Of a DNA stretch of 64,000 bases, positions 42,192 to 51,544 are shown one piece after another. Every line of letters begins with the position of its first letter. The stretch's first letter is position 1. The position numbers and the translations under genes are program-made. The notes beneath the pieces are model-generated. The model worked only from the letters and a program-made list of their open reading frames with translations, was not told the DNA's origin and searched no databases. The stretch is from Curtobacterium sp. SGAir0471 (GTDB lineage: Bacteria; Actinomycetota; Actinomycetes; Actinomycetales; Microbacteriaceae): the NCBI RefSeq assembly GCF_005490985.1, contig NZ_CP027869.1:2542001-2606000 (forward strand). The letters run 5' to 3'.

Positions 42192-43367
42192 ATGTCGACG
42201 ACGACGACCGAGACCCCGGCGCAGGGCGACGCGCACCCCGACATCCCGAACACGATGCGTGCCGTCGTGGTCCACGGCCCGAGTGACTACCGGCTCGAGG
42301 AACGCCCGGTGCCGCAGCCCGGGCCGGGCGAACTGCTGCTCCGCACCGACGCCGTCGGCATCTGCGCGAGCGACCTGAAGTGCTACCACGGCGCGGCGAA
42401 GTTCTGGGGCGACGAGAACCGGCCGGCATGGGCGGAAGCCGACCGCATCCCCGGCCACGAGTTCGTGGGGACGATCGTCGCCGGTGACGACGCCGCACTC
42501 GCCAAGCGCGGTGTGACGCTCGGCGACCGGATCGCGTGCGAGCAGATCGTCCCGTGCTGGGAGTGCCGGTACTGCCTCGAGGGCGCCTACTGGATGTGCG
42601 CCGTCCACGACATGTTCGGGTTCAAGGGCTTCGACGGCGCCATGGCCGAGTACGTGCTCGTCCCGGCGAAGGCCCTCACCCACCCCGTCGACCGCGCGCT
42701 GCCCGGCCAGGTCGCCGCCTTCGCGGAGCCCCTGTCCTGCGCCTTCCACGCCGTCGAGCGCGGCGACATCAGGTTCGGCGACACCGTGGTGATCGCCGGC
42801 GCCGGCCCGATCGGCCTGTCCGCCATCGCCGGTGCCCGCCAGAAGAACCCGCTGCGGATCATCGCGCTCGACGTCGTCGACGACAAGCTCGCGCTCGCCC
42901 GCAAGGTCGGTGCAGACCTGACGATCAACATCGCGCAGGAGGACGCCGTCGCCCGGGTGAAGGAACTCACCGACGGCTACGGCGCCGACGTCTACATCGA
43001 GGCGACCGGGCACCCCTCCGCGGTGCCCCAGGGCCTGAACCTGCTCCGCAAGCTCGGCACGTTCGTCGAGTACTCGGTCTTCAAGGACGCCGTCTCGGTC
43101 GACTGGTCGATCATCTCCGACGACAAGGAGCTCGACGTCCGCGGCGCCCACCTCGGCCCGCACACCTGGCCGGCGGCGATCAAGCTGCTCGAGTCGGGCA
43201 CCCTGCCGATGGACGAGATCTGCACGCACCAGTTCCCGCTCGAGGACTTCCAGCAGGCCCTCGACCTGGTGGGCGACTCCGCCGGGGCGTCGGTCAAGGT
43301 GTCGATCATCCCGTCGCTCTCGGCGCCCACCACGTCCGCCCCGACCGCGTCCGCTGCGCGGGCCTGA
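42192..43367 (+). CDS. Erythritol/L-threitol dehydrogenase (zinc MDR family)
   Basis: This 391-aa medium-chain zinc dehydrogenase has AVGICASDLKCYHGAAKFWG with the catalytic Cys, the IPGHEFVGTIVAGDD histidine/glutamate, and a four-Cys structural-zinc loop, EQIVPCWECRYCLEGAYWMC. The NAD loop is TVVIAGAGPIGLSAIAGA. The sequence closely follows the EltD group that oxidises erythritol and L-threitol to L-erythrulose. GGAGG lies 7-12 nt before ATG 42192. It is the first gene of an operon with a polyol permease, kinase and isomerase. The C terminus is Ala/Ser/Thr-rich. Confidence 0.88.
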   Translation: MSTTTTETPAQGDAHPDIPNTMRAVVVHGPSDYRLEERPVPQPGPGELLLRTDAVGICASDLKCYHGAAKFWGDENRPAWAEADRIPGHEFVGTIVAGDDAALAKRGVTLGDRIACEQIVPCWECRYCLEGAYWMCAVHDMFGFKGFDGAMAEYVLVPAKALTHPVDRALPGQVAAFAEPLSCAFHAVERGDIRFGDTVVIAGAGPIGLSAIAGARQKNPLRIIALDVVDDKLALARKVGADLTINIAQEDAVARVKELTDGYGADVYIEATGHPSAVPQGLNLLRKLGTFVEYSVFKDAVSVDWSIISDDKELDVRGAHLGPHTWPAAIKLLESGTLPMDEICTHQFPLEDFQQALDLVGDSAGASVKVSIIPSLSAPTTSAPTASAARA

Positions 43368-43385
43368 GCGCCGAGGAGTCCCGCG

Positions 43386-44714
43386 ATGTCCACGACGACC
43401 GCGCGCACCACCACCGCGCCCACGACCACCGCCGCCCGCCCCGAGGGCCGACTCGACCGGATGGGCATCCCCCGTCCGCTCGCCCTCGGCTTCGTCGCCG
43501 TGCTCGTCTTCATGACCGGCAACGGCGTCGAGTCGAACTTCATCACGCCGCACATGGTCGCGGTCCTCGGCAGCCCCGAGGCCACCGTCGCCACGATCGT
43601 GACGTTCTACAGCCTCGCCGCGCTCATCGGCAGCTACGTCTCCGGCGCCCTCTCCGACCTGATCGGGCCGCGCCGGGTGATGATCCTCGGGTTCGCCGTC
43701 TGGGTGGTCTTCGAGGTGCTCTTCCTGCTGGCGCTGAACGTCGAGAGCGTGCCCTTCGCCGCCGTCGCCTACGCCCTGCGCGGCTTCGGCTACCCGCTGT
43801 TCGCGTTCGCCTTCCTGGTGTGGGTGAACATCACCACGCCGGTCGAGCGCAACGGTGCAGCGGTGGGGTGGTTCTACGTCGCCTTCACCGGTGGTCTGCC
43901 GACCCTCGGCTCCCTGTTCGCCATCGGGGCGATCCCGGTGTTCGGCGGCGGCACGGTCGGTGAGACGGGCGCGATGATCGCCTCGATCGGCCTCGTGGTC
44001 GCCGGGTTCCTGATCATGCTGTTCGGCGTCCGCCTGCCCAACGGGTTCTCGCGGATCGCGCCGGCCGGGGAGAGCGCCTGGCGGGTCCTGACGAGCGGCA
44101 TCCGGCTCACCGCGACGCGACCGAAGATCCTGATGGGCTTCCTGGTCCGCCTGATCAACACCGCACCCGAGTTCGGCATGTTCGTCGTGCTGCCCGCCGT
44201 GATCGCGAACGACCGCGGCTGGGGCCAGAGCCGCTGGCTGCTCATGACCGTCTGCGTCTACGCGACGAACATCCTGGTGAACGCCCTGTTCGGCTGGGTC
44301 GGCGACCGCATCGGCTGGCAGCGCACCGTCAAGTGGTTCGGCATCGTCGGCTCCGCGACCGGGCTCGTGGCCTGGTGGTACGTGCCGCAGCTGGTGCCCG
44401 CCGGGTCGGACTGGGGCTACGTGCTCTCGGTCGTCGCCGGCTGCGTGTTCGGGTGCCTGCTCGCGGGCTTCGTCCCGATGGGCGCGATCATGCCGGCGCT
44501 CGCTCCGGAGCACAAGGGCGCCGCGATGGCGATGTACACCACGGCCGCTGGCGGCGCGGCGTTCCTCGGTACCGGCGTCGTCGCCGCGGTGTTCGCACTC
44601 GGCGGTGGCGGCCAGGCGGTCACGTGGACGTTCGTCGGCCTCTACGCCTGCGCGTTCGTGATGATCCACTTCCTCGACGTGCCGCAGGGGCGCCCGCACC
44701 GCGGCACCCGCTGA
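43386..44714 (+). CDS. MFS polyol permease (RbtT/DalT/CsbX-like)
   Basis: This 442-aa, 12-helix transporter shows features of the polyol permease branch: PRPLALGFVAVLVFMTGNGV and ESNFITPHMVAVLGS at helix 1, IGSYVSGALSDLIGPRR (loop 2-3), and YALRGFGYPLFAFAFLVWVN. The central loop is short. In this operon it should import a four-carbon polyol such as threitol or erythritol by proton symport. ATG 43386 lies 18 bp after the dehydrogenase stop with GAGGAG upstream. The first 20 residues are Thr/Ala-rich and poorly conserved. The 159 bp to the next gene contain Pro/Arg-like low complexity and no other element. Confidence 0.88.
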   Translation: MSTTTARTTTAPTTTAARPEGRLDRMGIPRPLALGFVAVLVFMTGNGVESNFITPHMVAVLGSPEATVATIVTFYSLAALIGSYVSGALSDLIGPRRVMILGFAVWVVFEVLFLLALNVESVPFAAVAYALRGFGYPLFAFAFLVWVNITTPVERNGAAVGWFYVAFTGGLPTLGSLFAIGAIPVFGGGTVGETGAMIASIGLVVAGFLIMLFGVRLPNGFSRIAPAGESAWRVLTSGIRLTATRPKILMGFLVRLINTAPEFGMFVVLPAVIANDRGWGQSRWLLMTVCVYATNILVNALFGWVGDRIGWQRTVKWFGIVGSATGLVAWWYVPQLVPAGSDWGYVLSVVAGCVFGCLLAGFVPMGAIMPALAPEHKGAAMAMYTTAAGGAAFLGTGVVAAVFALGGGGQAVTWTFVGLYACAFVMIHFLDVPQGRPHRGTR

Positions 44715-44873
44715 CGCACGTCGACCCGACCACGGGCGGCGGTGGCCGTCCCACCGCCGCCCGGTCCCCCGACACGACCCGACCCGCGCACCCGACCGAC
44801 GCACCCGGTCGTCCGACCCGATCCTGACCCCATCCACCGGACCCCGGTCCACCGCACGACAGGAACGAACCCC

Positions 44874-46613
44874 ATGACCACCATCCACGACGACCCCGAG
44901 GACTTCGCCGAGGACCAGCTCGCCGGCTGGCTCGCCCTGTACGCCGACCGCGTCCGCGGCGTGCACGGCGGCGTCGTCGCACTCCCGACGGACGGCGCCG
45001 AGCGTCAGGTCGCCGTGATCGTCGGCGGCGGCTCCGGGCACTACCCCGCGTTCTGCGGAGTCGTGGGACCGGGCTTCGCCACCGGCGCCGTCGTCGGCAA
45101 CGTCTTCACCTCGCCCTCGGCGGCGCAGGTCTACTCGGTCGCCAAGGCCGCCGACCAGGGCCGCGGCGTCGTGCTGTCCTTCGGCAACTACGCCGGTGAC
45201 ACCATGAACTTCGGGCTCGCCGCCGAGCGGCTCCGCGCCGAGGGCATCGACACCCGGATCGTCGTCGTGACCGACGACGTGGCGAGCGCGGACGAGGTCA
45301 CGAAGCGTCGCGGCATCGCCGGCGACTTCTCGGTGTTCAAGGCGATGGGTGCCGCCGCGGCCGCCGGTGCGGACCTGGACGAGGTCGAGCGCGTCGGCAC
45401 CGCCGCGAACGCCGCCACCCGCACGATCGGCGTCGCGTTCTCCGGCTGCACCATGCCCGGCGCCACCGAGCCGCTCTTCTCGGTCCCCGACCGCCACCTC
45501 GGGCTCGGCCTCGGCATCCACGGCGAACCCGGCATCCAGGACGTCCCGGTGCTGCCGGCCCGGGAGCTCGCCGCGCTGCTCGTCGAGCGTGTGCTGGCCG
45601 AACGACCCGAGGGCTCCGGACCGCGGGTCGCGCCGATCCTCAACGGCCTGGGCGACACGAAGTACGAGGAGCTCTTCCTGCTCTGGGGCCGGGTGCTGCC
45701 CCTCCTCGAGGACGCGGGGCTCGAGGTCGTCGAGCCCGAGGTCGGCGAGCTCGTCACGAGCCTCGACATGGGCGGGTGCTCGCTGACGCTGCAGTTCCTC
45801 GACGACGAGCTCGAACGGTACTGGCGCGCCGATGCCTACACGCCGGCGTACCGCAAGGTCGCCGCCCCGGTCGCCGCGCTCGTACCGGCCGCGGCCGTCA
45901 CCGAGGCTGCCGCCGAGGCGACGGTCGTGCCGGAGGCGACCGGGGCCTCCCGGCGGGCCGCCGAGACCGCACGCGTCGCCGTCGAGGCGATGGACGTCCT
46001 GCTCCGCGAGCAGGAGGAGACGCTGGGCCGCATCGACGCGGTCGCCGGTGACGGCGACCACGGCCGCGGCATGGTGAAGGGCATCGGTGCGGCCCGTCGC
46101 GCCGTCGAGCAGACCGACCGGGAGGCCGGGGTCGCCTTCGTCCTCGGCCGTGCCGGTGAGGCGTGGGCCGCGTCGGCCGGCGGTACCTCCGGTGTGCTGT
46201 GGGGTGCGGCACTCGAGGCGTTCGGTCGCGCGCTCGGCGACGACACCGAGCACGTGGACGCGTCCGACGTCGTGGCGGCCGCCCAGGCCTTCGCGGACTC
46301 GATCGTCCACCTCGGTGGCGCGTCCCGTGGTGACAAGACCCTGCTCGACGCCCTGCTGCCGTTCGTCGACGAGCTGCGGTCCCGGGTCGACGAGGGCGCC
46401 GACACGGCGGAGGCGTGGCAGGCGGCGGCCGAGGTCGCGGTCGAGCAGGCGGCGGCCACGGCGGACCTGCGGCCGAGGGTCGGGCGTGCCCGGCCGCTGG
46501 CCGAGAAGAGCGTGGGGACGCCCGATGCGGGCGCCACCTCGATGGGGATGGTCCTCACGCGGATCGGCGAGGTGCTCGCCGTCCGCGCACGACGCGAAGG
46601 AGTGGACGCATGA
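44874..46613 (+). CDS. Dihydroxyacetone-kinase-family kinase, probable D-erythrulose kinase (DhaK-DhaL fusion)
   Basis: This 579-aa ATP-dependent kinase joins a DhaK domain (residues about 10-325) and a DhaL domain (about 365-570). DhaK shows [37 protein letters not shown], and the substrate-binding His in [14 protein letters not shown]. DhaL shows [17 protein letters not shown] (ADP/Mg binding) and [17 protein letters not shown] with [14 protein letters not shown]. In mycobacteria this fusion type (DerK/LerK) phosphorylates erythrulose. The cluster supports D-erythrulose, with dihydroxyacetone as alternative. AGGAACG precedes ATG 44874, and the stop overlaps the isomerase start (ATGA). Confidence 0.87.
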   Translation: MTTIHDDPEDFAEDQLAGWLALYADRVRGVHGGVVALPTDGAERQVAVIVGGGSGHYPAFCGVVGPGFATGAVVGNVFTSPSAAQVYSVAKAADQGRGVVLSFGNYAGDTMNFGLAAERLRAEGIDTRIVVVTDDVASADEVTKRRGIAGDFSVFKAMGAAAAAGADLDEVERVGTAANAATRTIGVAFSGCTMPGATEPLFSVPDRHLGLGLGIHGEPGIQDVPVLPARELAALLVERVLAERPEGSGPRVAPILNGLGDTKYEELFLLWGRVLPLLEDAGLEVVEPEVGELVTSLDMGGCSLTLQFLDDELERYWRADAYTPAYRKVAAPVAALVPAAAVTEAAAEATVVPEATGASRRAAETARVAVEAMDVLLREQEETLGRIDAVAGDGDHGRGMVKGIGAARRAVEQTDREAGVAFVLGRAGEAWAASAGGTSGVLWGAALEAFGRALGDDTEHVDASDVVAAAQAFADSIVHLGGASRGDKTLLDALLPFVDELRSRVDEGADTAEAWQAAAEVAVEQAAATADLRPRVGRARPLAEKSVGTPDAGATSMGMVLTRIGEVLAVRARREGVDA

Positions 46614-47104
46614 CGTACCGGTTGGTGGTGGGCTCGGACGACGCGGGCTTCGACTACAAGGAGGTCATCAAGCGTGACCTCGAGGCGGACGACCGCGTGG
46701 CGAGCGTCGTCGATGTCGGGGTGGACGCCGACGGCCACACGGCGTACCCGCACGTCGCCGTCGACGCGGCGCGGATGGTGGCCGACGGCGAGGCCGACCG
46801 GGCGATCCTGGTCTGCGGCACCGGGCTCGGCGTGGCGATCAGCGCGAACAAGGTCCCCGGCATCCGGGCGGTGACCGCGCACGACTCGTTCAGCGTCGAG
46901 CGCTCCGTGCTGTCGAACGACGCGCAGGTCCTCTGCATGGGGCAGCGCGTGATCGGGCTCGAGCTCGCACGGCGGCTGGCGAAGGAGTGGCTCGGGTACG
47001 AGTTCGACACGTCGAGCGCGAGCGCCGAGAAGGTCGCGGCGATCTGCGGCTACGACGGGTCGGTGCCGGTGGGCGTCGACGGCGCGGTGGCACCAGGCCG
47101 CTGA
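46610..47104 (+). CDS. RpiB/LacA/LacB-family isomerase, probable D-erythrulose-4-phosphate isomerase
   Basis: This 164-aa sugar-phosphate isomerase starts [20 protein letters not shown] and has the catalytic cysteine loop [20 protein letters not shown]. The phosphate/base region is [20 protein letters not shown]. Family members interconvert ribose/ribulose, allose or galactose phosphates; in tetritol clusters the member (DerI) makes D-erythrose 4-phosphate from D-erythrulose 4-phosphate. ATG 46610 overlaps the kinase stop by 4 bp, with AAGGAG upstream. The product enters the pentose phosphate pathway. Confidence 0.88.
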   Translation: MTYRLVVGSDDAGFDYKEVIKRDLEADDRVASVVDVGVDADGHTAYPHVAVDAARMVADGEADRAILVCGTGLGVAISANKVPGIRAVTAHDSFSVERSVLSNDAQVLCMGQRVIGLELARRLAKEWLGYEFDTSSASAEKVAAICGYDGSVPVGVDGAVAPGR

Positions 47105-47213
47105 GTGCGCGGATCCCCAGCGCGCTGTCGGGTGCGCGACGTACGGTTCTCGCGCACCCGACGCGCCACGGTGACGCCGCCCGTGCACCCACCGCACCAC
47201 CGAAGGGGACCCG

Positions 47214-48281
47214 ATGAAGAAGTCAGCCTGGCTGCCCGCCGCGATCGCTCCGGTCGTCGTGGCCGGAGCGATCGCGGCACCCGTCATCGCGAACGCCGCC
47301 GCCGACCCGGTCGCCGGCACGGACCCGAGCGCGGCGGACGTGCTCGCGAGCATCGCTTCTTCGCGGGACGCGCAGTACTCGGGCACGCTCTCGCAGACGA
47401 GCGACCTCGGCCTGCCGGAACTCCCCTCGGGCAGCGGTGGGTCCTCGCTCGAGGGCGAGGCGTCCGACGTCCTCGGACTGCTCACCGCGTCGCACACCGC
47501 GCGCCTGTACGTCGGCGGGAAGGACGAACAGCGCTTCCAGCTGACGCAGCAGCTCGCCGAGCAGGACGTCGTCCGGAACGGGTCCGACGTGTGGACGTGG
47601 GACTCGGAGGAGCGCAAGGCCGTGCACCTCACGCTCCCCGCCGGTTCCGACGGTCCCACGGCCGGCGCGACCACGCCGGCGCAAGCTGCGGAGCGCGCGG
47701 TGGCGGCGATCACGCCGAGCACCCGGGTCTCCGCACCGACGATGGTCCGCGTCGCCGGTCACGACGCGTGGCAGGTCACCCTGACGCCGAGGTCCGACGA
47801 CACGCTGGTCGGCAGCGTCCGGCTGGCGGTGGACCAGCAGACCGGGCTCCCGCTCCGCGTCACGGTGACGGCGGCCGGGCAGGACGACCCGGCGTTCCAG
47901 GTCGGCTTCACGAGCCTCGACTACGGCGCACCCGACGCCCGACTGTTCGACTTCACGCCGCCGGCCGGCGCGGACGTCACGACGAAGGACCTCTCCGAGG
48001 CGGGTCAGCACCGACCGAGCCAGCACGGGCAGTCACAGGGTGCCGGTGTGCGGCCGACGGTGACCGGGTCCGGCTGGGACAGCATCGTCGAGCTGCCGAC
48101 CGGTGACTCCGACCGGACGACCCGGGACCCTGACGCATCGGCACTCCTCGACCAGCTGACGAAGCCGGTCGACGGCGGCCGGGCGCTGCAGACGTCGCTC
48201 GTCTCGGTGTACCTGACGGACGACGGCCGGGTGCTCGCCGGTGCCGTGCCGGTGTCCGCGCTGGTCGCCGCCGCGAAGTGA
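47214..48281 (+). CDS. Secreted LolA/RseB-like protein coupled to an ABC exporter
   Basis: This 355-aa protein has an N-terminal signal peptide (WLPAAIAPVVVAGAIAAPVI, with cleavage after ANA) and a LolA/RseB-like half-barrel outside the cell. Recognisable elements are ADVLASIASSRDAQYSGTLS and strands through VWTWDSEERKAVHLTLP, VAGHDAWQVTLTP and LRVTVTAAG. Actinobacterial members are envelope lipid- or stress-related; the ligand is unknown. Its stop overlaps the next gene in GTGA, so it forms one operon with an ABC ATPase and permease and may act with that exporter. Confidence 0.8.
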   Translation: MKKSAWLPAAIAPVVVAGAIAAPVIANAAADPVAGTDPSAADVLASIASSRDAQYSGTLSQTSDLGLPELPSGSGGSSLEGEASDVLGLLTASHTARLYVGGKDEQRFQLTQQLAEQDVVRNGSDVWTWDSEERKAVHLTLPAGSDGPTAGATTPAQAAERAVAAITPSTRVSAPTMVRVAGHDAWQVTLTPRSDDTLVGSVRLAVDQQTGLPLRVTVTAAGQDDPAFQVGFTSLDYGAPDARLFDFTPPAGADVTTKDLSEAGQHRPSQHGQSQGAGVRPTVTGSGWDSIVELPTGDSDRTTRDPDASALLDQLTKPVDGGRALQTSLVSVYLTDDGRVLAGAVPVSALVAAAK

Positions 48282-49267
48282 TGGCAGCACCGCAGCCGGG
48301 CGAGGCAGCACGGCAGTCGGCCGACGCGGCGACGGAGCTCGCGGTCCGCACCGAGGGGCTCGTCAAGGTGTTCCGGAAGCAGCGGGCCGTCGACGGGATC
48401 GGCCTTGCCGTGCCGCGCGGGTCGGTCTTCGGGTTCCTCGGCCCGAACGGCTCGGGCAAGACCACGACGATCCGCATGCTCCTCGGACTGTCCTCGGCGA
48501 CGAGTGGCACGATCGAGCTGCTCGGCCAGCCGGTGCCCGGTGCACTGCACGAGGTCCTCCCCCGCGTCGGCGCACTCGTCGAGGGCCCGGCCGCCTACCC
48601 GTACCTGTCCGGACGGGCGAACCTGCAGCGGTTCGACGCCGCCGACCCGAGCTCGGACCCGCGCACCCGTCGGGACCGCGTGGCAGCCGCCCTCGATCGC
48701 GTGGGGCTCACCCACGCTGCGGACAAGAAGGCACACGCCTACTCGCTCGGCATGAAGCAGCGCCTCGGGCTGGCGAACGCCCTGCTCGCGCCGCGCGAGC
48801 TGCTCGTGCTCGACGAACCCACGAACGGCCTCGACCCGCAGGGCACGCGCGAGGTCCGGAACCTCATCCGCTCGCTCGCCGCCGACGGCACCACGGTGTT
48901 CGTGTCGAGCCACCTGCTCGCCGAGATCGAGCAGGTCTGCACGCACGCCGCCGTGATGCGGAGCGGACGTCTCGTGGCGCAGGGGTCCCTCGACGACCTG
49001 CGCGCCACCGGTGGCCGGACCGTCACCGTGCGGACCCCGGACGTCGGCGAGGCCTCCTCGGTCCTCGTCCGGATCGGGCTCTCCCCCCGACGCGACGCCG
49101 GTTCGGACGCCCTCGTCGCGGACCTGCCCGCCGACCTCGAGCCCGAGACCGTGACGGCGGCGCTCGTCCGTGCCGACGTCCGCGTCCGGGGCATCGCGCT
49201 CGGTGGTGGCACCCTCGAGGACCTGTTCGTCGCGCTCACCGGGGAGGGCTTCGATGTCGCAGCCTGA
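48278..49267 (+). CDS. ABC transporter ATP-binding subunit
   Basis: This 329-aa ATPase carries the Walker A FLGPNGSGKTTTIRMLLG, a divergent signature YSLGMKQRLGLANALL, Walker B LLVLDEPTNGLDPQG, and the switch His in TVFVSSHLLAEIEQ. It is of the drug-exporter/bacitracin-resistance type (BcrA-like). The C-terminal 90 residues extend beyond the ATPase core and look like a small regulatory domain. GTG 48278 overlaps the LolA-like gene stop; ATG 48281 is an alternative. It overlaps the permease gene by 14 bp. Confidence 0.93.
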   Translation: MMAAPQPGEAARQSADAATELAVRTEGLVKVFRKQRAVDGIGLAVPRGSVFGFLGPNGSGKTTTIRMLLGLSSATSGTIELLGQPVPGALHEVLPRVGALVEGPAAYPYLSGRANLQRFDAADPSSDPRTRRDRVAAALDRVGLTHAADKKAHAYSLGMKQRLGLANALLAPRELLVLDEPTNGLDPQGTREVRNLIRSLAADGTTVFVSSHLLAEIEQVCTHAAVMRSGRLVAQGSLDDLRATGGRTVTVRTPDVGEASSVLVRIGLSPRRDAGSDALVADLPADLEPETVTAALVRADVRVRGIALGGGTLEDLFVALTGEGFDVAA

Positions 49268-50096
49268 CACCGCGCGCCGGCCCAGACGACCGTTCGCCCT
49301 GCTCGGCTCCGAGCTCGCCCTGGTGTTCCGCCGTCGACGGACCTGGGCGATGCTCGGCGCGCTCGCCCTGGTGCCGGTGCTCATCGCGATCGCCGTCCGC
49401 CTGACGACCGACGGCGACCGGGGTGGCCCGGCGTTCCTCGGCGACATCACGAACAACGGCCTCTTCGTCGCCTTCACCGCCCTGACCGTGTCGATCCCGC
49501 TGTTCCTGCCGCTCACCGTCGGGGTGGTGTCGGGTGACACCGTCGCGGGCGAGGCGTCCCACGGCACGATCCGCTACCTGCTGGTGGCGCCGACCGGGCG
49601 GCTGCGCTTCGTGCTCGTCAAGTACGCGGGCGCCGTGGCGTTCTGCCTGGCCGCGACGCTCCTCGTCGTGCTCGTCGGCGCGGCGGTGGGCGCGATGCTC
49701 TTCCCGATCGGGCCGGTCACCCTGTTGTCGGGGACGCAGATCGGTGGCTGGTCGTACGCCGGCCGCGCGGTGCTCCTGGCGCTGTACGTGACCCTGTCGA
49801 TGCTCGGCCTGGCCGCGATCGGGCTGTTCGCCTCGACGCTGACGACGGTGCCGGTCGGGGCGATGGCCGCGACGGTCGTGCTCGCAGGGGTGTCCCAGGT
49901 GCTCGACCAGCTCCCCCAGCTCGACTGGCTGCACCCGTTCCTGTTCTCGCACCGCTGGCTCGGGTTCGGGGACCTGCTCCGCGACCCGATCTCGTTCGAC
50001 TCGTTCGGGTCGAACGCGGTCCTGCAGCTCGGGTACGTCGCCGTGTTCGGCGCACTGGCGTACGGACGGTTCGCCACCAAGGACGTCCTGAGCTGA
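49254..50096 (+). CDS. ABC-2 type permease subunit
   Basis: This 280-aa protein has six hydrophobic segments typical of BcrB/ABC-2 exporters. The first is TWAMLGALALVPVLIAIAV, followed by a loop with VVSGDTVAGEASHGTIRYLL, a characteristic cytosolic coupling region. It works with the ATPase gene it overlaps by 14 bp; two copies would form the membrane channel. The exported molecule is unknown; the LolA-like partner suggests a lipid or envelope compound. ATG 49254 was chosen over the longer upstream frame, which overlaps the ATPase gene too far. Confidence 0.9.
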   Translation: MSQPDTARRPRRPFALLGSELALVFRRRRTWAMLGALALVPVLIAIAVRLTTDGDRGGPAFLGDITNNGLFVAFTALTVSIPLFLPLTVGVVSGDTVAGEASHGTIRYLLVAPTGRLRFVLVKYAGAVAFCLAATLLVVLVGAAVGAMLFPIGPVTLLSGTQIGGWSYAGRAVLLALYVTLSMLGLAAIGLFASTLTTVPVGAMAATVVLAGVSQVLDQLPQLDWLHPFLFSHRWLGFGDLLRDPISFDSFGSNAVLQLGYVAVFGALAYGRFATKDVLS

Positions 50097-50115
50097 CCCA
50101 CCGGCCCCGCGCACG

Positions 50116-50153
50116 GATCGGGCCCGGCCTCCCGCACGAGACCGGGCCCGATC
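50116..50153. terminator. Hairpin between convergent genes
   Basis: GATCGGGCCCGG and CCGGGCCCGATC (12 bp) enclose a 14-nt loop. It lies 20 bp after the ABC permease gene and 14 bp from the oxidoreductase stop, so it serves both strands. Confidence 0.75.
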
Positions 50154-50166
50154 GGGCGCGGGGGGC

Positions 50167-51228
50167 TCAGGCCTTCGGGCTCGCCGAACCGCCCGCCATC
50201 GTCTCCGTGTCCGCCCCGCGCTGGTCGGCGTACCGGTCGCGCAGGTCGCGGGCCTTCTCCGAGCGGTACCAGTCGAGCCGGGCTCCGGTCTCGACGGTCT
50301 GCATGCCGATGACGACCTTGCCGCGGGACCGCATCTCGGCCAGGTCCTCGTAAGCGTCGACGATGTACTCGAACGGGTAGAAGCCCGAGATGAGCACCTG
50401 CACGCGACGGTCCTGGACGGCCTTCGCGAGCAGGGTCAGCAGGTCGCGGGCCTCCTCGTCGTCGGCCGGAGCGCGCAGGAACCGGATCTCGACGTCGCGG
50501 CGGTGCTCGGAGGTCACGAGGCGCTCGGCCGGCACACCGAGCCGCGCAGCCAGGTCCGCCGCACCGCCACCACCGTGGTTGTCGATGAACGCGGTGATCG
50601 GCCGGCCGGCCGCCATCTCGCGGATGCGGTCCTCCTCGCCGTCGCCGTACGCGACGGGCAGGGTGCCGATCTGCCGGAGGTAGTCGTGGTTCCGCGGGCT
50701 GCCGAGCGCGATCACGGTCGCACCGGCGTCGTGCGCCAGCTGGCACTCGATGTGTCCGACGCCGCCGGCCGCGGCCGAGATCACGACGGTGTCGTCCGGC
50801 CCGAGGCGCAGGTTCCGCACGATGGTCGCGGCGGTCGCGCCGGCCAGGTACAGGCCACCCGCGACCTCCCACCCGACGTGCTCCGGCTTCTTCACCACGG
50901 CACCGCGGGGCACGCGGACCCAGGTCGCGTGGGCGCCGCCCTCGGGGGCGTGTCCCATGACCTCGTCGCCGACCTTGAGGTCACGGACCTCGGCGCCGCG
51001 AGCGCGGACGATGCCCGCGAAGTCGACGCCCTGGTGCGCCGGGAACTCCAGGTCGATGTGGTCGCGCAGCTTCCCCTCGCGGAGGAACCGCTCGACGTGG
51101 TTGAGACCGGCGGCGACGACCTCGACGACGATGTCGCCGGGCCCGGGTTCGGGACGTTCCTGCGGGACGAGGTCGACGACGTCGAACCCGCCGTACCGGT
51201 CGTACTGCACGGCACTACCGATGCGCAT
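50167..51228 (-). CDS. Quinone-oxidoreductase-like zinc-type alcohol dehydrogenase family protein
   Basis: This 353-aa MDR-superfamily oxidoreductase resembles QOR/crotonyl-reductase relatives. It shows AGLNHVERFLREGKLRD, LEFPAHQGVDFAGIV and GDEVMGHAPEGGAHATWV. The NADPH-binding loop is VVISAAAGGVGHIECQLAHD. No structural-zinc cysteine cluster is seen, so it is probably zinc-free like QOR. The last 30 residues are charged and unusual for the family. The substrate is unknown. ATG 51228 has GGAAGGAGT upstream. The 316-bp region upstream of it contains repeats only. Confidence 0.83.
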   Translation of the reverse strand: MRIGSAVQYDRYGGFDVVDLVPQERPEPGPGDIVVEVVAAGLNHVERFLREGKLRDHIDLEFPAHQGVDFAGIVRARGAEVRDLKVGDEVMGHAPEGGAHATWVRVPRGAVVKKPEHVGWEVAGGLYLAGATAATIVRNLRLGPDDTVVISAAAGGVGHIECQLAHDAGATVIALGSPRNHDYLRQIGTLPVAYGDGEEDRIREMAAGRPITAFIDNHGGGGAADLAARLGVPAERLVTSEHRRDVEIRFLRAPADDEEARDLLTLLAKAVQDRRVQVLISGFYPFEYIVDAYEDLAEMRSRGKVVIGMQTVETGARLDWYRSEKARDLRDRYADQRGADTETMAGGSASPKA

Positions 51229-51343
51229 GGCTGACTCCTTCCGTGGTCATGGCTCCGGTGTACTCGCGCCGGCGGAGCGGTGTCCGTGAGCGAGGGGTAC
51301 CGGCCGGCGGGCTGCGCGCGGCGGGTCGCGTCGCGTCGCGTCG

Positions 51344-51412
51344 CGTCGAACCACGGGAGCGACACCGAACCAGCCACGTCGCCTGGTTCGGTGTCGGGAA
51401 CGTGGTTCGACG
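51344..51412. repeat. Large two-part inverted repeat upstream of the oxidoreductase gene
   Basis: Outer arms CGTCGAACCACG (51344-51355) and CGTGGTTCGACG (51401-51412) enclose inner arms CGACACCGAACCAG and CTGGTTCGGTGTCG around a 9-nt loop, with matched 4-nt bulges between. Just left are four GTCGC units. The region 51229-51544 otherwise contains no gene. Confidence 0.75.
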
Positions 51413-51432
51413 GATCGGAGGCGGGCCGTCGT

Positions 51433-51476
51433 CGGACGGGAGGCGCAGGGCGGGCGGATACCGCGCCTCCCGTCCG
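51433..51476. terminator. GGACGGGAGGC-family palindrome after the phosphoesterase gene
   Basis: Fourteen-base arms (CGGACGGGAGGCGC and complement) around a 16-nt loop, 69 bp past the phosphoesterase stop. This copy is less perfect in its inner part than the others. Confidence 0.7.
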
Positions 51477-51544
51477 TCGGTCGGTGCGTCCTCCGCGCGG
51501 TGCGGCCACCGCGACCGTGCGGACCCACGCGGGGTCGCGCGCGA

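Noticed and set aside
40410..46310. A minus-strand reading frame open for about 1966 codons
   Set aside because: It lies antisense to the EltD, permease, kinase and isomerase genes, has no domain signatures and is Arg/Asp/Gly-rich low complexity. High G+C removes stops from the opposite strand of real genes.
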